A stretch of 21,109 bases of DNA. It comes from a virus. The notes beneath the pieces are model-generated. The model worked only from the letters and a program-made list of their open reading frames with translations. It was not told the origin of the DNA and searched no databases. Shown here piece after piece: positions 14,043 to 19,662 of this stretch (positions are counted from its first letter, which is position 1; each line of letters begins with the position of its first letter). The stretch lies in the IMG/VR virus record IMGVR_UViG_3300008738_000029, positions 1-21,109 of that record; one strand, written 5' to 3'. A program made the translations under genes and the position numbers.

Positions 14043-15559
14043 TAGTTAAAACTCCAATATCTTTTTGTTTCGATTGGCTTGGATTCATATTCAGGATCTT
14101 CAGGATGCGTAAGATGCCATGAATCCTTCAGATAATGTATAGCCATAGCCATTGCATCCACTTGGTCATCATTTTTCCCATATGGAAACTGTATGGCTTC
14201 TGCGTACAAATCTTCTGCCCAATCTTTAAAACGTGGTATCCACAATCGTCCTGCTTCCATTACTGGTGTAGCAGCATGTACTCTAGAGAGTTTATCACGA
14301 TCTGGCAAGTAATCCAACACTGGAAGTCCAGCTCTACGCATATCTTGGATCAGAGACTGTCCTGAAGCTTTCTTTTCTACGATACAGACTTCTGGTTTCC
14401 ATTCATCATATAACTCTTGAGCTATCCTTCTGAGTTCAGGATATTCAAATCTATCTCTGGTATTTCCTAATAATATGAGAGAAGGTGCATAATATTCTCT
14501 TCCTTGATGATCTTCCACAGGACAATCAAAGATACCCCATGTTTGTATGACACTATAGTCTGCTGTACTCTTGGTGGAGAATGCTGTATCATATGTCTGT
14601 ATAATCATATGACATGTTGGAGCATCCTCTTCATCCCATGTTTTAAACCATGTGGATTTTATAGCACCACCTTCATCAGGTGTAGGATTCTGCATGTACA
14701 AAGCATTCCAATACTTTGCACCATTATTAGCTCTTATCTCTGCTTCATCCATGTTTAAAATTTTTTCAGGTTTCCATTCAGGAAAATAACTGGAACCCAC
14801 TGGTAAGTTTAAAAGTTTAGAAGATGACTCATCTAACCATGCTGGTATGGAGATAACTTCCCAAGGTGTTGTTTCTTCTGTTTGATTATTCAGAAGCCAT
14901 CCACAAAGATCATCTTCATGATAACGTGTGTTGATAATAACAATGGAACCATTGGGCATGAGACGAGTTCTGAGACCAGCAGGATACCAGTCCTTTATAT
15001 ACTTACGTCCTGTTTCTGAGAAAGCATCTTCTTCTGACATGGCATCATCTATAAGAGCTATATGAGCACCACGTCCAGCAACCTGTGATCGAACACCTGC
15101 TGCATAGTATGTTCCATTCTGTTTAGTTTTCCATTTACCAGCTGCTCTTACATCTTGTCTTAGAGCTACACCGGGGAAAATTTCCTGATATAAATCTTGT
15201 TTAAGAATATCTCTGACTGTTCTACCAAAGTCACTGGCAAGCTGGTCACTATGCGAGATAGACATGATCTGATGATTAGGGTTACGTCCTATATACCATG
15301 AAGGGAATAATTGAGAACATAATAATGATTTACTTGATCTGGGTGGTAGGAATACCATAAGTCGTTTAGGTTCTTCGGAATCAACTATCTCTTGTAATTT
15401 ATCAGAGATTACTTTAATATGTCTACCAACTTTAAAATCATCCACTAAAGTTGGAGCCATGAACTGTACATAAGAAAAAAAACTACCACGAGATGCTCTT
15501 ACAGCTTTATTATATAATTCTTTTATAGCATCTTTTTTATTAATGGAGTGTTGTAACAT
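14042..15559 (-). CDS. terL: Terminase large subunit (505 aa)
   Basis: The N-terminal ATPase has the Walker A region LPPRSSKS (71-78) and Walker B HIALIDDA (166-173), with the adaptor RLMPNGSIVIINTRYHEDDLCGWL. The C-terminal RNase-H-type nuclease shows the acid residues in TYDTAF (D324), VEKKASG (E395) and DDQVDAMAMA (D468). Length and layout match the terminases that cut and pump DNA into procapsids. The usual Gly of the GKS triplet is Ser here (SSKS). The start overlaps the 65-aa gene by 20 nt, and the stop shares one base with the lysozyme-like gene. Confidence 0.95.
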   Translation of the reverse strand: MLQHSINKKDAIKELYNKAVRASRGSFFSYVQFMAPTLVDDFKVGRHIKVISDKLQEIVDSEEPKRLMVFLPPRSSKSLLCSQLFPSWYIGRNPNHQIMSISHSDQLASDFGRTVRDILKQDLYQEIFPGVALRQDVRAAGKWKTKQNGTYYAAGVRSQVAGRGAHIALIDDAMSEEDAFSETGRKYIKDWYPAGLRTRLMPNGSIVIINTRYHEDDLCGWLLNNQTEETTPWEVISIPAWLDESSSKLLNLPVGSSYFPEWKPEKILNMDEAEIRANNGAKYWNALYMQNPTPDEGGAIKSTWFKTWDEEDAPTCHMIIQTYDTAFSTKSTADYSVIQTWGIFDCPVEDHQGREYYAPSLILLGNTRDRFEYPELRRIAQELYDEWKPEVCIVEKKASGQSLIQDMRRAGLPVLDYLPDRDKLSRVHAATPVMEAGRLWIPRFKDWAEDLYAEAIQFPYGKNDDQVDAMAMAIHYLKDSWHLTHPEDPEYESKPIETKRYWSFN

Positions 15560-15737
15560 GAGTACTATTTACCATATTTTTATAAAGTTGACTGATGTGT
15601 TCAAATGCTATAAGAAGATTAGTTCTATATAGATCTTCCTCATCATTCTTAATTAAATCTGATTTAGCCAAATGCTCCATAGAAGCTAACAGATCTGCTA
15701 GAATATAACTATTAGTTAGCTCTGCCTTGTCCACCAT
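15540..15737 (-). CDS. Small helical protein between terminase genes (65 aa)
   Basis: An amphipathic helical protein (NSYILADLLASMEHLAKSDLIKNDEEDLYRTNLLIAFEHI) with no known motif. It overlaps the small terminase by 26 nt and the large terminase by 20 nt, so it is embedded in the packaging operon. A terminase accessory role is only an inference from position. Confidence 0.6.
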   Translation of the reverse strand: MVDKAELTNSYILADLLASMEHLAKSDLIKNDEEDLYRTNLLIAFEHISQLYKNMVNSTHVTTLH

Positions 15738-16206
15738 TCTTTACAACCTTTAATCCTATTACTTCTGCAAGTCTTTGTATATCATGTTCATCCTCTTCAT
15801 TGATCCCAGAAATTTCTTGTTTAATTTCTTTTTTATCTATAAACATTCCTAGATGTTTTGCAATAAGTTCCATTGATCTATTAGCATTAGTATAATCCTC
15901 TGCATCAGTAGCTCTCATATATGTTTGATATACCTTGTCCATTACTTTTTGTGCATCCCAAGAAACTTTCTCTACTACTTCTTCCCTGAGAGTTTCTATA
16001 TAGGCTCGTATTTTAGGATTTGATAAGTATTGATGAGCTCGCTTCACAGTCTTGGAAGCATCCATCTCTCCAGTATCAGTACGATTAACAGGAGCATAAC
16101 CAGCATTAAGAAGAGCTTGTTTGGCATCATTGGTTGCTACATATGCCTCAGCAAACTTCTGTTGCTTGATAGTTAATCCATAATCATTTACAGGTTCTCT
16201 AGCCAT
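15712..16206 (-). CDS. terS: Terminase small subunit (164 aa)
   Basis: The N-terminal LTIKQQKFAEAYVATNDAKQALLNAGYAP is the helix-turn-helix opening of the Terminase_2 family, followed by SNPKIRAYIETLREEVVEKVSWDAQKVMDKV and an acidic C-terminal part. The small subunit recognises the packaging site and regulates the large one. I chose ATG 16206 because MAREPVNDYGLTIKQQKF fits the family start. An in-frame ATG at 16272 would add 22 hydrophobic residues unlike the family, although it has a slightly better AAGAG upstream. It is the first gene of the minus-strand block, so the promoter should lie in 16280-16500. Confidence 0.85.
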   Translation of the reverse strand: MAREPVNDYGLTIKQQKFAEAYVATNDAKQALLNAGYAPVNRTDTGEMDASKTVKRAHQYLSNPKIRAYIETLREEVVEKVSWDAQKVMDKVYQTYMRATDAEDYTNANRSMELIAKHLGMFIDKKEIKQEISGINEEDEHDIQRLAEVIGLKVVKNGGQGRAN

Positions 16207-16448
16207 GTTTAGATAATAACAGATATTCTCTGAGAAGACAAGTAAAAGTATTTGCATAATTGTAGAATCCATGTTATTTTAACTCTTGAAGAGAGGGTAA
16301 AGACTATAATTAATTATTATTCTTTTTAATCCTTTAAAGACCTTTAATAAGATAGCTCGGATAAACTTTCAATGTTTCCTTATAATGATGATGAATGGGA
16401 TTTTATTTCTAATAATAAATCCTAATTTCATAATTTTGCTCTTTACGT

Positions 16449-16498
16449 GGGGGTGGGGTATATATAGGAGGGACCCTAGAAAATTTTTCCCCTCCCCC
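16449..16498. repeat. G-run/C-run inverted repeat upstream of the small terminase
   Basis: GGGGGTGGGG (16449-16458) and CCCCTCCCCC (16489-16498) are mirror partners with only the central T opposed to T. The 30-base interval contains TATATATA, AGGGACCCT and AAAATTTT. In DNA this AT-rich the island is conspicuous. It lies about 240 bp upstream of the small terminase start, where packaging sites often occur. The function is not known. Confidence 0.6.
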
Positions 16499-16526
16499 TA
16501 AGACTTTTTCTTCAGCTAAAACTCAT

Positions 16527-16552
16527 TTGAGAATAATTCTCAATCTCAATTA
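16527..16552. promoter_or_regulatory. Fur-box-like palindrome TTGAGAATAATTCTCAA
   Basis: A perfect 17-bp palindrome with 7-1-7 core TGAGAAT-A-ATTCTCA. This is close to the Fur consensus TGATAAT-N-ATTATCA and to the GAGAAT variants found in many Proteobacteria. It is the most symmetric member of a motif repeated at 16589, 17693, 17748, 17770 and 17792. Whether a Fur-type or a phage regulator binds is unknown. Confidence 0.45.
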
Positions 16553-16637
16553 GGATATGCTAAAATTTCCCAAACCTTATTCAGCTGCGAATGAGTCGCA
16601 TTTGCAATTTACCTATTTCCCTAAATAAAAAAAATAA

Positions 16638-16681
16638 ATCTACATAAAATCTACATAACTTTTCTATTTTATATTTATAAT
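16638..16681 (+). promoter_or_regulatory. Candidate promoter P1 with tandem 11-bp units
   Basis: Units ATCTACATAAA (16638-16648) and ATCTACATAAC (16649-16659) are followed by TATAAT at 16676-16681. The 17 bases between 16658 and the TATAAT put the repeats at the -35 position, which itself has no TTGACA. The same unit pair occurs at P2 and P3 upstream of other transcription units. It would drive the 63-aa gene at 16767. Confidence 0.5.
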
Positions 16682-16766
16682 TCTGTGCGACTATTAATTA
16701 TAAGAAAAAATTATAGGATATACCCTATAGAGATTGATAGCCAGAATCAGAAGGGAAAAAAAGAAA

Positions 16767-16958
16767 ATGTTTAACAATTTCTTTAGTTGGTCTAACTTTT
16801 TTAAAGCTGAGTACTACTCACCTAGTCGTACTTGCTTTCAAAGAAAGACTAATCGCTATGGCAAAGCTGGAACATGGTCTAACCATAAACAATATCTTTT
16901 AGTTAATAGAGATATTTCTACTGGTAGATTTATACCAAAAATACGCCAAGTCCACTAG
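16767..16958 (+). CDS. Small Tyr/Phe-rich basic protein (63 aa)
   Basis: Starts MFNNFFSWSNFFKAEYYSPS and continues NRYGKAGTWSNHKQYLLVNRDISTGRFIP. Aromatic-rich first half, basic second half; no known domain. AAGGGA lies upstream of the ATG. An in-frame TTG at 16734 would add 11 residues but overlaps that ribosome site. It is transcribed rightward from P1 and ends just before a strong terminator, so it appears to be a single-gene transcript in the control region, perhaps expressed early. Function is unknown. Confidence 0.6.
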   Translation: MFNNFFSWSNFFKAEYYSPSRTCFQRKTNRYGKAGTWSNHKQYLLVNRDISTGRFIPKIRQVH

Positions 16959-16988
16959 AAATTCAGCTGAGTTTCTAGCCTAGAAACT
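16955..16988 (+). other. Two mutually exclusive hairpins after the 63-aa gene
   Basis: CTAGAAA (16955-16961), TTTCTAG (16972-16978) and a third CTAGAAA (16980-16986) can pair in two alternative ways. The second option is a 19-bp perfect palindrome AGTTTCTAG-C-CTAGAAACT (16970-16988). The element begins within the stop codon and ends two bases before the terminator. Confidence 0.5.
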
Positions 16989-16989
16989 A

Positions 16990-17027
16990 AAATCCCTTCT
17001 TAGAGAAATTCGAGAAGGGATTTTTTT
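16990..17027 (+). terminator. Intrinsic terminator of the 63-aa gene
   Basis: AAATCCCTTCT (16990-17000) pairs with AGAAGGGATTT (17013-17023), loop 12 nt, and the T run continues to 17027 (seven T). On the minus strand the stem is followed by only TTTTAG, so it works best rightwards. Confidence 0.9.
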
Positions 17028-17065
17028 ATGTGGTAATTGCTGCCCCTGGAAAATTTTAAATAAAA

Positions 17066-17099
17066 AAAAGACTCTTGGAATATCTCTCAAGAGTCTTTT
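17066..17099 (-). terminator. Intrinsic terminator of the 86-aa gene, probably bidirectional
   Basis: AAAAGACTCTTG (17066-17077) pairs perfectly with CAAGAGTCTTTT (17088-17099) over a 10-nt loop. On the minus strand the stem runs into eight T (complement of 17062-17069). On the plus strand there are four T. It lies 25 bases after the stop of the leftward 86-aa gene. Confidence 0.9.
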
Positions 17100-17123
17100 A
17101 ATTATTTTAAATATAAATTAGTC

Positions 17124-17384
17124 TTATACTAGTTTTGAAGAATTATCCACAATAGTCGTAGCATAATTGTCTATACTATCTTGGCTAACTTTTTTATATT
17201 CAAGACTTTGCATAAATCTATTAATATGTCTGCTTGTAGTTACTGAATGGAATTGTTCAGTTATAAAGTTGTAGCCATTAGCTGAAATAATAGCGACAGG
17301 TGTTTCATAACTAAATAGTATTTGTGAACCATTCGGAACAGTTATAACATTTTGATTATGCTTTATTGGTTTAAGTTTAATCAT
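17124..17384 (-). CDS. Conserved small phage protein, SYETPVA...HIN type (86 aa)
   Basis: Key segments are VITVPNGSQILFSYETPVAIIS, GYNFITEQFHSVTTSRHINRFM and a C-terminal Ser/Asp-rich tail. The pattern of LFSYxTPVA followed by TTSxHIN is familiar from short proteins widespread in phages (DUF8033-like). Their role is not established. AAGG is positioned nine bases before the ATG. It is read leftwards, converging with the 63-aa gene, and has its own strong terminator. A 31-codon frame lies just upstream. The last codons include TTATCCACA on the plus strand, a DnaA-box sequence, possibly by chance. Confidence 0.75.
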   Translation of the reverse strand: MIKLKPIKHNQNVITVPNGSQILFSYETPVAIISANGYNFITEQFHSVTTSRHINRFMQSLEYKKVSQDSIDNYATTIVDNSSKLV

Positions 17385-17388
17385 GTCA

Positions 17389-17484
17389 TTACCTTCTACT
17401 AGTTTTATATTTAAAACTTTTATCAGTTCCTATCACATACTTAACAATATATCTGATTCGGTCACCTGTTAAAGTTTTTCTCAT
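17389..17484 (-). CDS. Possible 31-aa basic peptide upstream of the 86-aa gene
   Basis: ATG at 17484 opens a frame for MRKTLTGDRIRYIVKYVIG and twelve further residues, ending five bases before the next ATG. It is basic and looks protein-like, and it lies exactly between P2 and the 86-aa gene. There is no clear ribosome site, and the candidate -10 of P2 would place transcription start at about the ATG itself. It may be a leaderless gene or just a leader. Confidence 0.35.
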   Translation of the reverse strand: MRKTLTGDRIRYIVKYVIGTDKSFKYKTSRR

Positions 17485-17490
17485 AGTTTT

Positions 17491-17547
17491 AATATACTAT
17501 CTCATTATGTAGATTTTATATAGATGTTATAGAGATTTTATAAAGAG
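17491..17547 (-). promoter_or_regulatory. Candidate promoter P2 with four tandem 11-bp units
   Basis: On the minus strand four contiguous 11-bp units read CTCTTTATAAA, ATCTCTATAAC, ATCTATATAAA and ATCTACATAAT (17547 down to 17504), followed by TATATT (17496-17491). The last two units differ by one base from the pair in P1. It faces the 86-aa gene, opposite to P1. Confidence 0.5.
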
Positions 17548-17618
17548 AACAAACCATGAACAGGACCAGAAGTATATCACACTTTTATGAATATTTTATG
17601 GAGATTTAATTTAGATTT

Positions 17619-17730
17619 CGTGGACATTGTAAAAGTTATATCGTGGACATTGTAAAAGTTATGAACGTGGACATTGTAAAAGTTACACTTGCGAATGATT
17701 ATCAGTCTCAATCGTGGACATTGTAAAAGT
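17619..17730 (+). repeat. Four direct 18-bp iterons CGTGGACATTGTAAAAGT
   Basis: Identical 18-bp copies begin at 17619, 17642, 17666 and 17713; the first three extend to 20 bp with TA. Start spacings are 23, 24 and 47 bp, so the last gap is two units long and one position is occupied by the Fur-like motif instead. Spacing near two helical turns suits cooperative protein binding, as in plasmid-type origins or repressor arrays. Confidence 0.85.
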
Positions 17731-17813
17731 CCTGCATAAGGGCCTGTGATTAAGTCTCACTTGCATTGCGACTAACTCTCATCTGCATTGCGAATGGTTC
17801 TCATTCCCAAGTC
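17693..17813 (+). repeat. Fur-like 22-bp motif: one dispersed and three tandem copies
   Basis: GAATGATTATCAGTCTCAAT starts at 17693, between iterons 3 and 4. Three tandem 22-bp copies follow at 17748, 17770 and 17792, starting GATTAAGTCTCA, GACTAACTCTCA and GAATGGTTCTCA. All fit GAnTnAnTCTCAnnYnCA. Two more copies are at 16531 and 16589. Flanking TTGC/GCGA bases recur. Confidence 0.65.
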
Positions 17814-17892
17814 TTGTATGTTACTCTTAAAAAACTTTGCAAAGTACATTACATAATTCTTATATGAGACAATAGGTTACCTCTTAAATGTA

Positions 17893-17936
17893 ATGCATAA
17901 GAAATTTAAAAAGTTACTTTAAATGTACTTATGCAT
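17893..17936. repeat. Inverted repeat ATGCATAAG / CTTATGCAT
   Basis: Perfect 9-bp arms at 17893-17901 and 17928-17936 separated by 26 bases. The sequence TTAAATGTA precedes both arms. Possibly an operator; no further evidence. Confidence 0.45.
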
Positions 17937-18035
17937 GGAACAAAGCAAGAACATTGTGACATATATGCAACACTTTAACTATATTTTAAAATAAAATGCA
18001 TTAATCTTAAATAAAATGTTTACATCTATACTTAA

Positions 18036-18064
18036 TTGTAGTACTTCTTATATAACTTTAAAAT
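18036..18064 (+). promoter_or_regulatory. Possible sigma70-type promoter for the 74-aa gene
   Basis: TTGTAG (18036-18041) and TAAAAT (18059-18064) are separated by 17 bases and lie 20 bases before the ATG at 18085. The -35 is imperfect and the surroundings are AT-rich, so chance is possible. Confidence 0.35.
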
Positions 18065-18084
18065 AATATGATTGGAATATAATT

Positions 18085-18309
18085 ATGAATACATTTACAG
18101 GCAAGTTAACAGGCATTAAAAGATTAAATAATTCTATTAATGGTAATCCAAAATTTCAATTACATTTTGGTAATGAAGTGGTAACAACACCAAGCGATAG
18201 TATGATTGCTTATAAAATAGGTGATTTTTTATTAGGTAAAACATTAAATCTTAAATATCATTACACTAAAAAACATAAAGCGATATTAGATAACTTCACT
18301 GAGGTGTAA
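18085..18309 (+). CDS. Small beta-rich, possibly OB-like protein (74 aa)
   Basis: The segments FTGKLTGIKRLNNS, NPKFQLHFGNEVVTTPSD, GKTLNLKYHY and AILDNFTEV alternate hydrophobic and polar residues and suggest a five-strand barrel of OB type. Short proteins with GN-P-[KR]-[FY] at this position occur in other phages. DNA or RNA binding would be typical of the fold but no binding residues can be identified. It is the first gene of the rightward array, and its last codons contain GAGGTG, the ribosome site of the next gene one base further on. Confidence 0.65.
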   Translation: MNTFTGKLTGIKRLNNSINGNPKFQLHFGNEVVTTPSDSMIAYKIGDFLLGKTLNLKYHYTKKHKAILDNFTEV

Positions 18310-18310
18310 A

Positions 18311-19009
18311 ATGAGATTAAAAGAAACACACAAAGCAATAGTAAATGCTACTAGTTTATATGCTGATAGCCAATTTACAATAAGAGATGTTACTAATTAT
18401 TCACCTCGAGTATTGAAGTTAAGTACTAATGTTAAACTTGGCAAGATAGTTAAGAGAGGTAAACATAAAGGTAAACGTATACTTACATTAACACTTATTG
18501 AGAGAGAAACATGCACCAATGAATGTGAGCATTACACCACCTGCTATGGAAATAACATGCCATTTGCTCATAGATTTGAAGTGAATGAAGTATTCATGAT
18601 GAGACTTGAAAGTGATATAGAATATTATGTAAAGAAATATCCCAAAGGTATACTAATAAGATTGCATGTACTAGGTGATTTCAATTCTATACAATATGTA
18701 GAGTTTTGGAATAGAATGTTACATACCTATAGTAGCATAGCTATTTATGGATATACTCGTAATCATATTACAAGTAAGTATGAATATATACGAGCAATAG
18801 GATATAAGATTATTGCAATAAGAAACATACATAAAGATAGATTTGCAATAAGATTTAGTAATAAATTAGATGATGAGTTTAGTGCCAATAGTAGAGATAT
18901 AACAAGCAAAGGTATAACATGCCTTGCTCAAGTTAAAGCAAGTGTATCTTGCTCTGATTGTACTCTATGCTGGGCAAGTAAAAAACCTATAGGTTTTATA
19001 ACACACTAA
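18311..19009 (+). CDS. Gp88-family Cys-rich phage protein (232 aa)
   Basis: Core motifs: TLTLIERETC (59-68), C68-x3-C72-x5-C78 in CTNECEHYTTCYGNNMPFA, RLHVLGDF (117-124), and IYGYTR (145-150). A second Cys cluster is C204, C214-x2-C217-x2-C220. This is the pattern of the mycobacteriophage Gene 88 family, found in many phages and of unknown function. The paired Cys clusters suggest a metal site, perhaps an Fe-S cluster. A distant relation to radical-SAM-like Gp37/Gp68 proteins is a speculation. Length is usual for the family and nothing is missing. GAGGTG supplies the ribosome site within the upstream gene. Confidence 0.8.
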   Translation: MRLKETHKAIVNATSLYADSQFTIRDVTNYSPRVLKLSTNVKLGKIVKRGKHKGKRILTLTLIERETCTNECEHYTTCYGNNMPFAHRFEVNEVFMMRLESDIEYYVKKYPKGILIRLHVLGDFNSIQYVEFWNRMLHTYSSIAIYGYTRNHITSKYEYIRAIGYKIIAIRNIHKDRFAIRFSNKLDDEFSANSRDITSKGITCLAQVKASVSCSDCTLCWASKKPIGFITH

Positions 19010-19064
19010 TAATACATAACATCTACATAAAATATACATAATTGTATGCTACTACTAACATAAT
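19010..19064 (+). promoter_or_regulatory. Candidate promoter P3 with tandem 11-bp units
   Basis: Units TAATACATAAC, ATCTACATAAA and ATATACATAAT (19010-19042) are followed by CATAAT at 19059-19064. The distance from 19041 to CATAAT is 17 bases, the same as in P1. It begins directly after the Gp88-family stop codon and would start transcription near 19071, ahead of the ATG at 19087. Confidence 0.5.
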
Positions 19065-19086
19065 GAAACAAATAAAGGATATAAAA

Positions 19087-19368
19087 ATGAAAAATAAATT
19101 TGGTAAATCTAAAGACATTGACAATGCATATGCTACATACCTTACTATCAATGAAGAAAATGGTATGTACTTTGAATGGAAAATTTTAAAGACATATCAG
19201 CATAAAGATAATGAGGACAAGAATGGATATGCTAGATGGTTTACTGCATGTAAATCACCTATGACACATGACAGATGGGAGTATGGAGATGCTTACATTA
19301 GAGATATAATGGACACAAAACCTATGCGAACATCAGCAACTAAAGAATGGAGAGAAACCTATGCTTAA
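19087..19368 (+). CDS. Hypothetical protein (93 aa)
   Basis: A polar protein containing NAYATYLTINEENGMYFEWKILKTYQ, GYARWFTACKSPMTHDRWEYGDAYIRDIM and a Thr/Glu C-terminus. Trp and Tyr content is high. AAAGGA is seven bases before ATG 19087. An in-frame TTG at 19042 lies inside P3 and is not a credible start. It is the first gene after P3 in a run of small genes. No domain is recognised. Confidence 0.7.
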   Translation: MKNKFGKSKDIDNAYATYLTINEENGMYFEWKILKTYQHKDNEDKNGYARWFTACKSPMTHDRWEYGDAYIRDIMDTKPMRTSATKEWRETYA

Positions 19369-19450
19369 ATTTATTTTATGGGTTGCCATAGCTGTTTGGA
19401 TGATGGCATTTACTGTCGTAGTAATAGGTTATTTATTAACAATTACATAA
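19361..19450 (+). CDS. 29-aa single-span membrane peptide
   Basis: The frame encodes MLKFILWVAIAVWMMAFTVV followed by VIGYLLTIT, an almost entirely hydrophobic peptide with one Lys, long enough to span the membrane once. GGAGAG lies seven bases before the ATG. It overlaps the end of the 93-aa gene by eight bases (ATGCTTAA), the same style of overlap used by two later genes. A small regulator of host envelope, a holin-like or superinfection factor are all possible; none can be chosen. Confidence 0.65.
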   Translation: MLKFILWVAIAVWMMAFTVVVIGYLLTIT

Positions 19451-19464
19451 GTGGAGAATGTATA

Positions 19465-19662
19465 ATGACAAAACTATATGAAACTGATTATGTTTTAGTA
19501 GATGATAACAACGAGCCAACAGAAGCTCTATGGTTAATCTATGGAGATGAAGAAGAAGTTAAACAAGATGCTTATGTTACAGGATATAAGTATATTCCTA
19601 TGACAAAGTTAAGTAAACATTGGCAAGATAAATATATAAAATATTTAAAGGAGAATGTATAA
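19465..19662 (+). CDS. Small acidic hypothetical protein (65 aa)
   Basis: MTKLYETDYVLVDDNNEPTE followed by ALWLIYGDEEEVKQDAYVTGYKYIPM and a basic end. ATG 19465 has GGAG eight bases upstream; an earlier in-frame ATG at 19378 would run through the membrane peptide in another frame and is unlikely. The 15-bp sequence around this start is repeated exactly at the start of the next gene. Function is unknown. Confidence 0.65.
   Translation: MTKLYETDYVLVDDNNEPTEALWLIYGDEEEVKQDAYVTGYKYIPMTKLSKHWQDKYIKYLKENV

Larger units (their letters stand above)
16273..16766. other. Divergent control region between terminase and rightward gene
   Basis: No convincing gene lies in these 494 bases. From left to right: an AT-rich stretch with a minus-strand TATAGT (16303-16308) that might be the -10 of the packaging operon; the G-run/C-run inverted repeat at 16449-16498; two copies of the Fur-box-like motif (16527-16552 and 16589-16610); the tandem ATCTACATAAA units and TATAAT at 16638-16681; and a short inverted repeat TATAGG/CCTATA at 16712-16729 in the leader of the next gene. 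Confidence 0.6.
17485..18084. other. 600-bp region without genes: iterons, Fur-like repeats, AT-rich DNA
   Basis: No supported gene. Contents: P2 units (17491-17547), four 18-bp iterons (17619-17730), four copies of a 22-bp motif (17693-17813), an inverted repeat ATGCATAAG/CTTATGCAT (17893-17901 with 17928-17936), then very AT-rich DNA with a possible promoter at 18036-18064. The layout (iterons beside an AT-rich tract) is what a replication origin looks like, but no initiator gene is in view. Confidence 0.55.

Noticed and set aside
16734-16766. N-terminal extension of the 63-aa gene from TTG
   Set aside because: It would translate the ribosome site AAGGGA and has no ribosome site of its own.
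17556-17605. 16-codon frame starting ATGAACAGG with a weak ribosome site
   Set aside because: Too short and with no supporting junction or motif.
17619-17730. CRISPR-like array
   Set aside because: Repeats are 18-20 bp with only 3-4 bp between the first copies; there are no spacer-sized intervals and no cas gene.
16273-18084. tRNA or other known structured RNA in the control region
   Set aside because: No cloverleaf, CCA end or T-loop motif was found by eye; the visible stems are terminators and palindromes.
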